Positions 8,755 to 18,326 are shown, counted from the stretch's first letter. The stretch: 64,000 bases of DNA from Nostoc sp. UHCC 0302 (GCF_038096175.1 NZ_CP151099.1:3164501-3228500), one strand, 5' to 3'. Program-made: numbers and translations. Notes: generated from the letters alone by a model not told the origin.

Positions 8755-9237
8755 ATGACTCTTACAAAAGTAAACACAAATATATCCCTTGTGGAAACTC
8801 TTGCTAAACTCTACCTGGAAGGCAAACCAGCCGAAATTTCTGACGAAACCATCACCCAACTCTGTGACTGGCTCATGGGTGAATTCCACCAATTACCTTT
8901 AAATCTGCAATTTTCAGATTATATGCGTTACCACAACGCTCTTGAGATGTTTGCCGATATTAAACTTCAGCAACTTTGGGTATCCGCTGATAGTTACGAT
9001 TCTTCCGTTTATTCCAATCCAATCTATGGATTTATTTTTCAGGGAATGCACGATTATGACCACTACTTGACGGATAGCGACTTCAGTTTGAAGGGGGAAA
9101 TCGCGACTTACAAATTCACTGCAAAACGTGCGCCTTCTTTAGATATCCAAAAGATTCTCTACTCCGAAATTGTACTGCGATCTGCTGCCAATCTTTATTT
9201 AGGATATGCAGCTAGTCCTAAAATTGTTTTTCTATGA
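8755..9237 (+). CDS. Hypothetical protein, 160 residues
   Basis: The ATG at 8755 is preceded by GAGGATAGCAAT and gives a 160-residue soluble protein with no membrane segment. It contains LCDWLMGEFHQLPLNLQF, a His/Asp-rich stretch (QGMHDYDHYLTDSDF) and LRSAANLYLGYAA near the end. I do not recognise the family. The His-Asp pairs could bind metal, but this is a guess. It stands alone between the oxidase gene and the first MITE copy. Confidence 0.6.
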   Translation: MTLTKVNTNISLVETLAKLYLEGKPAEISDETITQLCDWLMGEFHQLPLNLQFSDYMRYHNALEMFADIKLQQLWVSADSYDSSVYSNPIYGFIFQGMHDYDHYLTDSDFSLKGEIATYKFTAKRAPSLDIQKILYSEIVLRSAANLYLGYAASPKIVFL

Positions 9238-9287
9238 GCAATGACACAGGAGAACGATCGTGAATAACTGTTCGTATTGTTCTTACC

Positions 9288-9483
9288 GAATGGCACTAAG
9301 AAAAGGTAAAACCTCGTCAGGGCAGGGTGTTGGGGGTAGGGTGTAGGGTGTAGTTTTTAAGACAATTAAATTTTAGCTGCGCCACGAAGTTCAACATCTT
9401 CTTAATTCCCCACACCCTACACCCTACACCCCACACCCAAAAGCCAGTTATATCAAGGGTTTGTGCTTAACTTAGTGCCATTC
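9288..9483. mobile_element. MITE-like element, type A, copy 1 (196 bp)
   Basis: The element has perfect 13-bp terminal inverted repeats (GAATGGCACTAAG and its complement at 9471-9483). It is flanked by a perfect 11-bp direct repeat, TTGTTCTTACC, at 9277-9287 and 9484-9494, which marks a target-site duplication. It has no ORF. The interior contains GGGTGTAGGGTGTAG and CACCCTACACCCTACACC arms that can fold together. Copies 2 and 3 lie at 19186 and 56940. Confidence 0.9.
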
Positions 9484-9588
9484 TTGTTCTTACCCATTAC
9501 TCCGGCAAATCCAGCACCATGAAATTTGCTGGTTTTGTCCCCACTGTTGGACAACAGTACCTGTCTTTTCTGAAATATTAACCGAACG

Positions 9589-10368
9589 ATGACAAAAACT
9601 ACTCTCGATCTGACAACAGCACCAAGTCATGTTGTCCTGGCGGCTGCGGGTAAAACGGTTCTCCGTCCGGGTGGACGCGCCGCCACGGAACAACTCTTGC
9701 AATGGGCAAATTTCAAAAGGGATGAAACCGTTCTGGAACTCGCTTCTGGGTTAGGAAATAGCGCGATCGCTCTAGCAAAACGCTACAATGTCCAGATTGT
9801 TGGTATTGAAAGAGATCCGGATCGAGTTGCGATCGCCCAAATCAAAGCGCGATCGGCTGGCTTAGATCATCGGGTTCAGTTTATTCAAGGCAATATTTTT
9901 CAGCTAGAAACCATTTCTGGATCATTTGACTATGTGTTAGCAGAAGCCATTTTGACCATGCAAACATCTGCTGGCAAAGCCAAAATTCTGACAGGTGTGC
10001 GCGATCGGCTTAAAGTCGGCGGCAAATTTCTCAGCCATGAACTGCTAGCGCGTGACCATTTAGAATCGCTTCACCAAGACCTGACACAAGTTACTCGTGT
10101 GAATGCTACACCACTACCAGAACGAGACTGGATCAACACCTTCGCTCAGGTAGGGCTAACAGTAACACAGAGGCAAATTGGTGCGATGAGACTGCTTGAT
10201 CCGGTTCAGGTACTAAGAGATGAAGGAGTAATTCACACGGTTCAGATTGCCTGGAATATTTTGACTCAGCCTGTGATTCGCGATCGCATTCTAATGATGC
10301 GACGAGTCTTCACTCAACACCAACAAGAATTGGGCTACATCGCTTTGTGTGCTGTTAGAGAATTGTAA
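9589..10368 (+). CDS. Class I SAM-dependent methyltransferase
   Basis: This 259-residue protein has the Rossmann-like methyltransferase fold. Motif I is VLELASGLGNSAIAL, motif II is VGIERDPDRVAIA, the acidic loop is IQGNIFQLE, and FDYVLAEAILTM gives motif IV. The acceptor is unknown. It is followed 28 bp later by a cupin gene with a good ribosome-binding site and then a GMC oxidoreductase, so the three may form a small pathway operon. Confidence 0.87.
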   Translation: MTKTTLDLTTAPSHVVLAAAGKTVLRPGGRAATEQLLQWANFKRDETVLELASGLGNSAIALAKRYNVQIVGIERDPDRVAIAQIKARSAGLDHRVQFIQGNIFQLETISGSFDYVLAEAILTMQTSAGKAKILTGVRDRLKVGGKFLSHELLARDHLESLHQDLTQVTRVNATPLPERDWINTFAQVGLTVTQRQIGAMRLLDPVQVLRDEGVIHTVQIAWNILTQPVIRDRILMMRRVFTQHQQELGYIALCAVREL

Positions 10369-10396
10369 TAAACCTGGAAATGACAGGAGATAAATC

Positions 10397-10717
10397 ATGG
10401 TGTACCCTTCAACAAATAATACTGAAATGACAGCTAATCTGCGGGAATTGGTAGATTACACGAAACCCGGAGTGACTCGCAAAGCGTTAGTACAAGATGA
10501 ACAAAACAGTTTCTCTTTACTCTGTCTCACTGCCGGAACAAAAATGCCTGAGCATACTGCTCCTCGGCATATTTCGGTGACTGTAATCGAAGGACGCGGA
10601 GTACTCACTCTGCAAGGACGTGAAATTACTTTGCAACCGGGAGTATTTGTTTATTTGCCTGCAAACACCCCCCATGCACTCCATGCATTGGAAAATCTTG
10701 CATTTCTGCACACATGA
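10397..10717 (+). CDS. Cupin-domain protein
   Basis: This 106-residue protein is a single cupin barrel. The two conserved motifs are visible: GTKMPEHTAPRHISVTVIEG (motif 1, with two His) and PGVFVYLPANTPHALHALE (motif 2). The fold binds a metal and may be an enzyme or a binding protein. AGGAG lies 8 bases before the ATG. The GMC gene begins 25 bp after the stop, suggesting cotranscription. Confidence 0.85.
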   Translation: MVYPSTNNTEMTANLRELVDYTKPGVTRKALVQDEQNSFSLLCLTAGTKMPEHTAPRHISVTVIEGRGVLTLQGREITLQPGVFVYLPANTPHALHALENLAFLHT

Positions 10718-10742
10718 AGTTGAATATACAAGTGAGAATCTC

Positions 10743-12257
10743 ATGACTCAATACGATTATGTGGTGATCGGTGCTGGTTCAGCAGGCTGTGTTGTTGCCA
10801 ATCGTTTGACAGAAGACGGTGAAACAACCGTGTTGTTACTCGAAGCAGGCAATCCAGCGACTAAACCTGAGATCCAAATTCCTGTAGCTTGGCCAACCTT
10901 GCTAGGAACACAGGTTGATTGGGCTTACTGGAGTGAACCAGAAGAACACCTCAATGGGCGGAAAATTTTGTGTTCGCGTGGCAAAGTTACTGGCGGCTCT
11001 AGTTCACTCAACGCCATGATATACATTCGAGGCAATTGCCACGATTTCGACCGTTGGCAAGAATTCGGCAATCCCGGCTGGAGTTACAAAGAGGTATTGC
11101 CTTACTTCAAAAAATCAGAAAACCAGCAGCGAGGCGCATCCGAATTTCACGGTGTTGATGGAGCCTTGAGTGTTACTAATCCGCTCGCGCCTGCTGTCAT
11201 GTCAGAGCAATTTATCGAAGCAGCAGAGCAACTTGGCTACGGCCGCAATCCCGATTTCAATGGCGCACAACAAGAAGGTGCGGGATTGTATCAATTAAAT
11301 ATCAAAAATGGTAAGCGACACAGTGCCGCCGCCGCATTTCTTGTGCCAATTCTTACTCGTCCTAATTTAACTGTTCAAACTGGTGCATTAGTCACTCGAC
11401 TGTTGTTTAAGGGAACTCGCACGGTTGGGGTAGAATATTTACACCAAGGAACACTGCACCAAGTTTATGTCAATCAGGAAGTGATTCTATCAGCAGGTGT
11501 GTTCGATTCTGCCAAGCTGTTGATGCTCTCTGGAATTGGTTCAGCGGAACATCTGCACGCCTTCGATATTCCAGTGATTGTTGATTTACCTGGGGTGGGT
11601 AAAAACCTGCACGATCATCTGCTGGCTGTTGTTGGCTACCAGTCGATTCAAGCACAACCCCCGATCGCACCTACCAGTAATATAGTCGAAGCTGGGCTAT
11701 TTCTGCATAGCGGTAAAAGTAACGAAGTTGCACCAGACTTACAGTTTCTCTTTAGCCCGGCTCTGTTGTCTCCAACCCTTAGCCATGACGTTTCGGGAGC
11801 CACATTGGTTGCTTGCCTAATCAAACCTCAGAGTCATGGTACTGTGACGTTGCGTTCAACAAATCCGCTCGATCCAGCTGTTATTCAAGCGAACTATCTT
11901 CAGTGTGAGACTGATTTACAAGTGCTGGTAGAAGGCATTAAAATTGCCCGTCAACTTGCTCATTCTGCTGCCTTTGATGAAGTATTGGGAGAGGAAGTAG
12001 CTCCCAGTAAAGATATAACCAGTGATGAAGCCATCACTGCTTACATTCAACAAACGGCTAATACCTACTGGCATCCTGTGGGTACGTGTAAAATGGGCAA
12101 TGATGTACTGGCGGTAGTTGATGCTCAACTCCGAGTTTACGGAATTGAAGGATTGCGCGTTGTCGATGCTTCTGTAATGCCAACCATTCCATCTGGAAAT
12201 ACGAACGCATCTACGATCATGATTGGTGAAAAGGCAGCCGACTTAATTAGAGCCTAA
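10743..12257 (+). CDS. GMC-family FAD oxidoreductase (choline dehydrogenase-like)
   Basis: This 504-residue flavoenzyme starts at the ATG at 10743. The dinucleotide motif is IGAGSAGCVVANRL, the GMC signature is GKVTGGSSSLNAMIYIRG, and the second signature is VILSAGVFDSAKLLMLSGIG. The C-terminal catalytic His is in YWHPVGTCKMG, followed by VVDASVMPTIPSGNTNAS. The family oxidises alcohols, glucose or choline; the substrate is not defined. The longer frame from 10620 overlaps the cupin gene and lacks the motif start. A second GMC enzyme is at 30974-32506. Confidence 0.93.
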   Translation: MTQYDYVVIGAGSAGCVVANRLTEDGETTVLLLEAGNPATKPEIQIPVAWPTLLGTQVDWAYWSEPEEHLNGRKILCSRGKVTGGSSSLNAMIYIRGNCHDFDRWQEFGNPGWSYKEVLPYFKKSENQQRGASEFHGVDGALSVTNPLAPAVMSEQFIEAAEQLGYGRNPDFNGAQQEGAGLYQLNIKNGKRHSAAAAFLVPILTRPNLTVQTGALVTRLLFKGTRTVGVEYLHQGTLHQVYVNQEVILSAGVFDSAKLLMLSGIGSAEHLHAFDIPVIVDLPGVGKNLHDHLLAVVGYQSIQAQPPIAPTSNIVEAGLFLHSGKSNEVAPDLQFLFSPALLSPTLSHDVSGATLVACLIKPQSHGTVTLRSTNPLDPAVIQANYLQCETDLQVLVEGIKIARQLAHSAAFDEVLGEEVAPSKDITSDEAITAYIQQTANTYWHPVGTCKMGNDVLAVVDAQLRVYGIEGLRVVDASVMPTIPSGNTNASTIMIGEKAADLIRA

Positions 12258-12366
12258 TCCTTGCATGGTTCACTTTGTAGGCGGCAGCTTTTCCCTTTTT
12301 AGCCAACTCCTCTAGTTGTGATCTCTCTTTGGCTGTCAAGGTGACAATGTACTTTTTCTTCGGCAT
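12247..12366 (-). pseudogene. Relic of an IS630-type transposase N-terminus
   Basis: The - strand encodes 39 residues starting MPKKKYIVTLTAKERSQLEE and continuing LAKKGKAAAYKVNHARI. This matches the N-terminal helix-turn-helix start of IS630-family transposases. The frame then closes inside the end of the GMC gene, and no further transposase sequence is present. Only about 105 bp of the element remain. Confidence 0.7.
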
Positions 12367-12466
12367 CAGTGCTTAGTGTCTTCTGAGGCTATTGCTTTTA
12401 GATTATTTTCCCTGATTTTATCCCTCAACTTTACAGAGTAATAGTTGGTACTCAGGAGTAGAAAAC

Positions 12467-12490
12467 GAATGGCACTACGAAAAGCTGAAA
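12467..12490 (+). repeat. Possible solo end of type A MITE
   Basis: The sequence from GAATGGCACTA at 12467 through ACGAAAAGC to GAAA matches the end of type A copies 1 and 2 (GAATGGCACTAAGAAAAGG) at most positions. No partner end is visible in the next 500 bp. It may be a deletion relic. Confidence 0.4.
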
Positions 12491-12634
12491 TAGTTGCCTG
12501 ATAAGAGTGCATATATCTATTGTTCACTAGCGCGATCGCTTTCAACACTGCAAGGGAGCAATGATTGCACTTTACCCCAATCCCGCAGCTAATCGCCCAA
12601 CCCATCGCACCGAGGAATATCAACAGGGCTGCTG

Positions 12635-12802
12635 ATGTGGACTTTGGGATTGCTATTGGTCGTTCCCGTAGTAAACCTTGTGGAAAGCCGCAGAAATCGT
12701 ATGAAAAAAGTGCAAGCTGTAGATTGCCTATTTGACTACAGTAAATGCTCTCCTGAAACTCAACTGGCTGTACCCCTTAATTCAAAGTCGCCACAGCAGT
12801 AA
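12635..12802 (+). CDS. Small predicted membrane-anchored protein, 55 residues
   Basis: This short ORF begins MWTLGLLLVVPVVNLVESRR, a single hydrophobic segment followed by basic residues, then MKKVQAVDCLFDYSKCSPE and a Gln-rich end. There is no clear ribosome-binding site. It ends 116 bp before the HU gene on the same strand. I do not recognise it; the composition looks coding, but it may be a fragment. The rest of 12367-12918 shows nothing else clear. Confidence 0.3.
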   Translation: MWTLGLLLVVPVVNLVESRRNRMKKVQAVDCLFDYSKCSPETQLAVPLNSKSPQQ

Positions 12803-12918
12803 CCGTGCATTATTAATTTTCATCTATTGCTTGATTGTTAGTTCTTTTCCCCCTATCCTCACAGAAGTTAGTCATGGTAAAGTAAATTTCCTTTACTTGC
12901 AATACTTCAGGGTAATTT

Positions 12919-13194
12919 ATGAACAAAGGTGAACTAGTGGATGCTGTAGCAGCCAAAGCCAACGTCACAAAAAAGCAGGCTGATGAAATCATCAGTGCTT
13001 TTTTGTCAGTTGTGACCGAGGTTGTAGCGAATGGGGAGAAGATAACGCTGGTAGGGTTTGGCTCATTTGAGCGACGGGAACGTTCCGAGCGCGAAGGACG
13101 TAATCCCAAAACCCAAGAGACAATGACTATCCCAGCTACTAGAGTACCTGCGTTTTCTCCTGGGAAGCTGTTCAAAGAAAAAGTAGCACTATAG
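12919..13194 (+). CDS. hup: HU-family DNA-binding protein
   Basis: This 91-residue protein is a complete HU-type histone-like protein. MNKGELVDAVAAKANVTKKQ forms the helical dimer base, LVGFGSFERRERSEREGRNP leads into the DNA-binding arm, and the arm TGRNP-like motif and PAFSPGKLFKEKV end are present. It binds and bends DNA in the nucleoid as a dimer. It is probably a paralogue of the housekeeping HU, given its accessory neighbourhood. Its own promoter must lie in the AT-rich 12803-12918 region. Confidence 0.95.
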   Translation: MNKGELVDAVAAKANVTKKQADEIISAFLSVVTEVVANGEKITLVGFGSFERRERSEREGRNPKTQETMTIPATRVPAFSPGKLFKEKVAL

Positions 13195-13340
13195 ATGCAT
13201 TGCTTTACCGTTAGCAACCTAATCCGCTGCAAAGCTGTAGCGATCGCTGTTCTCAAGGCAGCGTGGGGCAACGGCAGGGGGAACGTGAGTGTTGGGTTGC
13301 AGATGTTATACAAGCGATGGCTCATCACAAATCTATTTTT

Positions 13341-13865
13341 TTAGTTAATCGTGTTACTGAGCCGCTCTGCAATTCTTGAACCCAAACAAAGTGCAATGGT
13401 AAGTGATGCCGCTGCTGCTAAAGCTGCTGCCGTCCGAATGTGATTCCATAGTGTCCAGTTAGCGAGGTAGCTAGACCATAGGCTTGCACCGATGGCACTG
13501 TCCCGCTCGACTTTCGCCAGTGCTTCGTTGAGCGGGACATTGAACACAATTGTTACACCTAATGTACCAACAAGGTAGAGCAAGCTGCCAAGGAGTAAGA
13601 AGGGCGCACCGGGTTGATGCCACTTTAATAGCGAGGAGATAACCAAAAAGATGCAAGCCGCAGCCGTTCCCAAAAACGCTGCCATAAACAATGGATTGAT
13701 CACCGTGATATTGATGGATTGCATAGCAGCAATGCCCTGTGCTGGCTGAAGTCGAGCAAGGGCGCTCATCACAAAAGTCGAGAAGGCGAAGAAGACTCCA
13801 GCGATTAACCCACAGCCCAGTGCTGAGAAAAGCTTCAATGCAAAATATTGTTGATACAATTGCAT
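13341..13865 (-). CDS. DUF1772 (anthrone oxygenase-like) membrane protein
   Basis: This 174-residue protein has four membrane helices. Family hallmarks are GVFFAFSTFVMSALARL near the N-terminus, NVPLNEALA in the loop, and YLANWTLWNHIRTAAALAA near the C-terminus. DUF1772 includes proteins annotated as anthrone oxygenases, but most members are uncharacterised. AAAGGA lies 5 bases before the start codon on the - strand. It is not linked to an obvious partner gene. Confidence 0.85.
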   Translation of the reverse strand: MQLYQQYFALKLFSALGCGLIAGVFFAFSTFVMSALARLQPAQGIAAMQSINITVINPLFMAAFLGTAAACIFLVISSLLKWHQPGAPFLLLGSLLYLVGTLGVTIVFNVPLNEALAKVERDSAIGASLWSSYLANWTLWNHIRTAAALAAAASLTIALCLGSRIAERLSNTIN

Positions 13866-14099
13866 GGCATCCTTTCAAGTCCAAATACTCACAAATTTTT
13901 TATGGTTAGGTTACCATATTGCTGTTGCTGCGTAGATGAACAAGTTTAACGCCTTGCATAAAAGCTTAAACATTTTAGGGCGCACACTTTTTCATATTCC
14001 ACCAGAGGGGCTACGATTGATAGTGGATATATTAGTGTTAAAGTCTGCACTGGATACTATAAATTTCGTTTATTTAGAGTAATCAAAGACCATTATGCA

Positions 14100-15113
14100 T
14101 TAGCCGTATGGATTGATGCACTTGAGATGCTCACAGCCAAAACCTTGAGTCATCATTGCAAATAGCTGCTGAGAAACTTGACCATCAAGGTTGAATTTGA
14201 GCATGATTTGGTCATAGGCTTGTCCCTGGGCTATCAGGTTTGCCATTTGCTCAAACTCTATCCAAGTCAAATCACTCTCAACAAATGCTTTAGCAAGGGT
14301 AATTACTAGTTCTTCATAATCATTGTCTTCCAGTTTTGTCATCATCCGGTGTTCAATGTGAAGCGAATCATCGAAACAGTAATACCAGGATTTCAGTTGC
14401 TGCTTGACTACCATTCGGAAAAAATCTTGTTGTTTGAATCGGTTAACAGCATGATCTCCTTCACTACATACCATTAAAATAGGAGCAGAAATACAGCCAT
14501 GAGCCTTTTCTAAAACCTCCTCTGCCAATTGAAGAAATATACGTAATGCCTTGAGACAAAAACCTTTATAACCAAAATTCCCAGATCCATCTTTGTTGAA
14601 CCATTCAAAGTAAATTGGTAGGATTTTGATAAGTTGATCTAATAGCAAGTAACGGCTAGCCAAGTAAGGAGTGAACAATAAAGCGCGGTCAATCTCCTGT
14701 GGATGTTCTAAAGCTAACCAAGCAGCCAAAGTTCCACCTGTTGACAATCCACCAATTACAACTTGTTGACCTAGCGTTTTGGCAATCTGCAACCATTTGA
14801 GCAGAAATTGTTGATATATCTGAATATCTGTAGGTAGTGGTGGTGGATTTTGACGGTTCCAGTTGCCTGAGCGTCCATGACCAGGCTGTAAAGGTATCAA
14901 GACATTATATCCCTTATTAAATAAGGCTTTACCAAGTGGCTCAAACTGGTAAGGGCCTGCTGTAAAACCATGCAAAAACAAAAAAACTTTTGCTCTCAAG
15001 TCAGGGTGAATCAAAAATTTAGAGCGACAGGCTTCATTCTTGAGACCCAAGGTGGATTCTAGGTGGTGAACTTGCTCCAGGATTTCTGCTGTTTTTTGAA
15101 TGCCAACTTTCAT
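14100..15113 (-). CDS. Alpha/beta hydrolase
   Basis: This 337-residue protein has a serine-hydrolase fold. The oxyanion loop is FLFLHGFTAGPYQFEPLG, the nucleophile elbow is GGLSTGG, an acidic residue lies in VCSEGDHAVNRF, and the catalytic His is probably in DDSLHIEHR. Such proteins act as carboxylesterases or monoacylglycerol lipases. The C-terminal 60 residues (FVESDLTWIEFEQ onwards) form an extra helical tail. It is monocistronic, with no signal peptide. Confidence 0.85.
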   Translation of the reverse strand: MKVGIQKTAEILEQVHHLESTLGLKNEACRSKFLIHPDLRAKVFLFLHGFTAGPYQFEPLGKALFNKGYNVLIPLQPGHGRSGNWNRQNPPPLPTDIQIYQQFLLKWLQIAKTLGQQVVIGGLSTGGTLAAWLALEHPQEIDRALLFTPYLASRYLLLDQLIKILPIYFEWFNKDGSGNFGYKGFCLKALRIFLQLAEEVLEKAHGCISAPILMVCSEGDHAVNRFKQQDFFRMVVKQQLKSWYYCFDDSLHIEHRMMTKLEDNDYEELVITLAKAFVESDLTWIEFEQMANLIAQGQAYDQIMLKFNLDGQVSQQLFAMMTQGFGCEHLKCINPYG

Positions 15114-15414
15114 TGATTAATCGTCGGATTTACGCACATTAGCGTATTTTATTAAATTAACATTTTTTCAGTATCTAACAGAGGATATATTATTATTTAG
15201 CCTATTGAATGTGAAACTCCGAGGTATTGGAGGTAGGACAACATTTAAAAGTCAAAAGTTTAAATAGGGGACATCTGCCCTCATTTTTAATATGGATATC
15301 AGGTAAGTGTGCGTTACAATTGAAGTAATGGCAACTTGATTGATTTGAAGCTAGATTAAAGAATCAAGGGTAAAAGTTGCCCACAGGGCAAAGTTTAATA
15401 ATTGGGTCGTTGAT

Positions 15415-15635
15415 CAGTTGTTTATACTTCGGATGGAGTTGCCCTACCTATACAAGAAGACAGTTCTGTTGAGCAGCAAATCCTACCAGATTATTCAGCA
15501 ATCCGCGAAAAAGTCCTTGGAAAATTGGAAACAGGTAGGCAGTCAGCAGCCAAGGCAATCGACGCTTTTATTAAAGAACTGGGTGCTGTAAAGAAGCAAC
15601 AACAGCCAGTAGATGAAGAATTAGGTGTAGCTTAG
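15415..15635 (+). pseudogene. Fragment of an unrecognised gene
   Basis: An open frame without a start codon encodes VYTSDGVALPIQEDSSVEQQ and continues REKVLGKLETGRQSAAKAID, AFIKELGAVKK and a final DEELGVA stop. It reads as coding sequence but lacks a beginning. The family is not recognised. It lies in a stretch (15114-16610) of decayed genes; 15114-15414 shows only AT-rich sequence and a short hairpin (TTGCCCACAGGGCAA at about 15379). Confidence 0.4.
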
Positions 15636-15664
15636 AGAGGATGTTTCTGTTGACAACTTACTTA

Positions 15665-15780
15665 AATTGAATCTGCAACTAAATTCTGAAGATAGTCTCG
15701 TGTTTCTAACAACGTTAAATACAAAAAATTACCGTTTTTATCAAGTATTTCGTATTCATCAATAACGAGAGTAAAAGTTA
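15665..15780 (-). pseudogene. Short C-terminal gene fragment
   Basis: On the - strand, 38 codons read TFTLVIDEYEILDKNGNFLY then LTLLETRDYLQNLVADSI and stop. There is no start, and the upstream part is missing where the next + strand fragment begins. The residue pattern looks coding. The family is not recognised. Confidence 0.35.
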
Positions 15781-15794
15781 CGATTCATATAGGG

Positions 15795-16601
15795 CTAGGC
15801 GAAGAAGAAGCCAAAGACATAGCGCTGGCATCAAACACGACTTTTCCAGTTGATTCACATTCCAAAGTCAACGCTCTAGGTGATTACAAATTTATCAAGC
15901 AGTACTTAGCTCATTTGGAGCGGGAGCAACATAGAAAATTCCGCATCACCTATTACCAGAACCAAAGCGGCGCTCCCAAAAATGGTCAGTGTAATGTTAC
16001 CCATTTATTTAAACTGCTCAACTGCTTGGATAGAAACAAATACAACCCGGATGGTAGAACAAGAACCAAACACCCGCCAGTCAGCAACACCCCTTCTGTG
16101 ATTACAGACAAGGAGCGAGAAAGGTTCACAACTTTACTGCCACTCCTTTCCCAAGGGCTATGGATAGAGCAGAGGCTGTACGAAATTATCCACGAACACA
16201 TCACTAGCCCAAGAAGAAAAGGTGTCAATGATTTAGCTTCAATTGATACCAGGAAAACTACCCTGTTACCAGACACTAAGTACTCATTTGGTTTTGGAGT
16301 GCCAGCAGAACTAGCGTTGCCGATAGTTGTAGCGTATAGAGTGTTCCTAGACAAAGATTACAACTGGATTTTACCATTTGATGAATTCGCAGAAGATTTT
16401 TTTCAACATCTGTGGAGAAATTACTTCCGCAAGTATTTAATTTCAGAAAAAATAGCAAGTAATACCGTGGGGGCGAAAATCTGCCGTAATCATGAGGTTT
16501 GGGAGAACCTCTACGTCTCGGCCCAAAGTTATCTTAATGGGCGTTTGGTCAAAATTGTTAACTCTAGCAAGCGTGAAGAATTAACGCTCACTCCTAACTA
16601 A
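15795..16601 (+). pseudogene. 5'-truncated gene, possibly AIPR-like
   Basis: The open frame starts without ATG and encodes EEEAKDIALASNTTFPVDSH, AHLEREQHRKFRITYYQNQS, then DRNKYNPDGRTRTKHP and a C-terminal NYFRKYLISEKIASNT region, ending at 16601. The ASNT-TFPVDSHS and ITYYQNQSG segments recall the AIPR (abortive phage infection) family, but this is a tentative memory-based match. The first possible start is a TTG at 15915. About 150 bp of its 3' end recur, more decayed, at 22060-22240. It was probably a defence or plasmid gene. Confidence 0.4.
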
Positions 16602-17159
16602 AAATGGTTAGAGGTAGGTTGAGCTATTGCTAGACATTAGATGGTTGCCAGCTAGAGTTACCAACAGAACAGAAGGAGCGATAGTAGTCTCTGAATATAG
16701 CCGGATACAAGATTACTTCAATTTATTGTGGCGATATATGTAAAATTCTTGATTTTGAGATTTCTTGAATCTCAGAGCGCCAAACTATTCTGGCATCTCT
16801 TAGTGACTACGTTATAGCACGTGTTACTGTCGTTTTAACCGTATATTTTGCAGAAAGTGTAACCTGATTTAGCCCTTGTAGAACAAGGGTTTTATACACA
16901 CGGGGTCAACTAAACTGTAACCTGCTTATTTAGTTCTTATTTATACTTATTTTTTAACTATATGACTTTGAGACAGTGGTAAGGTTTGACATGATTGCAT
17001 ACTCTACGCAGTAATGGAGGCGCTCATCTCCTCACAGCAGATGGAGAAAATCATGCAGTAACCTGCTGCTTAGGTATCTACCTTAAGGTGTAGGAAAAAT
17101 AGCAAATAATGTTGTAAATACGTAAGTTATTGTTTTTAGTTTTCTAAAAGGAAGTGAGC
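16602..17159 (+). other. Long leader/intergenic region before the HAF gene
   Basis: No ORF is supported here. At 16873-16889 CCCTTGT-AGA-ACAAGGG forms a 7-bp hairpin followed by TTTTAT, which may be a weak terminator. TAACCTGCT occurs twice (about 16919 and 17059). The last 100 bases are AT-rich and contain AAAAGGAAG directly before the HAF start. A long 5' UTR is possible. Confidence 0.35.
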
Positions 17160-18326
17160 GTGAAGTTACGCAGTACCCGCAAAATCAGTCTTACACTGAT
17201 AATGACAGCTGGAGTTGGACTTGCAACCTATCAGTCAGCAGCAGCTGTAACGTTATATTCCATCACCAACCTTGGCACTCTTGGCGGAGAAGTTAGTGGT
17301 GCTTACGGAATTAATGATAAAGGTCAAGTGGTTGGTCAATCCAGTATTACTAATGGAGAACCTCGCGCTTTTGTTTGGAGCGAAGGTATAGGTATGCGAA
17401 ACCTTGGTGTTCTCGATAATGGATATAACTGTGCTGCCTTAAACATTAATAATATCGGCCAGGTAGTTGGTTCTTCATACATTAATAGTGGGGTAAGCCG
17501 TGCCTTCCTTTGGACTGAGAGTACACCGATACGTGACCTTGGCACTCCAAGTATCGGCAGTGAAGCTTGGGGCATTAACGATGCTGGTCAAGTAGTTGGT
17601 GACTTATTTGATCCCACTAATGGGCAAAGTCGTGCTTTCCTCTGGACTGAGAGCGGAGGAACACAAAACCTTGGCACTTTGGGCGGCAACATCCGCAGTG
17701 CTGCTTTTGATATTAACAACGCTGGACAGGTGGTTGGTTTTGCGAACACTGCTAATGAGCAAACTCGCGCCTTTCTTTGGACTGAAAGTAAAGGGCTGAA
17801 AAACCTTGGCACTCTCGGTTACTACAGCTTCGCTACTGGCATCAACGATGTCGGTCAGGTAGTTGGTGATTCAGATTCTACTGATGTTCCAACTCGCGCC
17901 TTCCTTTGGAGCGAAAGTACAGGCATGATTAATCTTGGCACACTTGGCGCTGACAACAGCTATAGCTATTCTTATGCCATTAACAACGCAGGTCAGGTGG
18001 TTGGTAATTCTATATTCAACATCAGTAATGCTGGTGCAACACAGCACGCCTTTGTATGGGAAAAGGGTACAATGTTTGATCTAAACAATTTGCTTTCTCC
18101 TGATTCTGGCTGGACTGTATTTGAAGCTAGAGGAATTAATAATGTCGGTCAGATAGTGGGAACTGGTTCTCTGGATGGGAAAGTGCGTGCAGTTCTTTTG
18201 TCACCTATTCCCAATTCAAAACCTATCCCTGAAAGTAATTCTGTGCTGGGTACACTAGCGTTTGCTGCTTTAGGTGTAGCGCACTGTAAACATAAACACT
18301 TAAAACTACAATCAAGACAGAATTGA
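17160..18326 (+). CDS. Exported HAF-repeat protein with PEP-CTERM-like tail
   Basis: The GTG at 17160 is chosen because AAAGGA ends 7 bases upstream; the GTG at 17154 is too close. The protein (388 residues) has a signal peptide (KISLTLIMTAGVGLATYQ, cleavage near SAAA-VT). Seven tandem repeats of about 45 residues follow, with the pattern LGTLGG, INxxGQVVG, RAFLWTES. The tail IPESNSVLGTLAFAALGVAH resembles a cyanobacterial PEP-CTERM sorting signal, with the PEP motif degenerate and a basic end. It is probably exported and anchored or sorted to the cell surface. Function is unknown. Confidence 0.88.
   Translation: MKLRSTRKISLTLIMTAGVGLATYQSAAAVTLYSITNLGTLGGEVSGAYGINDKGQVVGQSSITNGEPRAFVWSEGIGMRNLGVLDNGYNCAALNINNIGQVVGSSYINSGVSRAFLWTESTPIRDLGTPSIGSEAWGINDAGQVVGDLFDPTNGQSRAFLWTESGGTQNLGTLGGNIRSAAFDINNAGQVVGFANTANEQTRAFLWTESKGLKNLGTLGYYSFATGINDVGQVVGDSDSTDVPTRAFLWSESTGMINLGTLGADNSYSYSYAINNAGQVVGNSIFNISNAGATQHAFVWEKGTMFDLNNLLSPDSGWTVFEARGINNVGQIVGTGSLDGKVRAVLLSPIPNSKPIPESNSVLGTLAFAALGVAHCKHKHLKLQSRQN

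Noticed and set aside
12366-12623. - strand ORF of 85 codons
   Set aside because: No motif, starts inside the IS630 relic and crosses the solo MITE end; probably non-coding.
12813-13328. - strand ORF of 171 codons across the HU gene
   Set aside because: It is the antisense shadow of a clear HU gene and shows no family pattern.
16873-16889. Riboswitch upstream of the HAF gene
   Set aside because: Only one 7-bp hairpin is visible and no known aptamer pattern was recognised.
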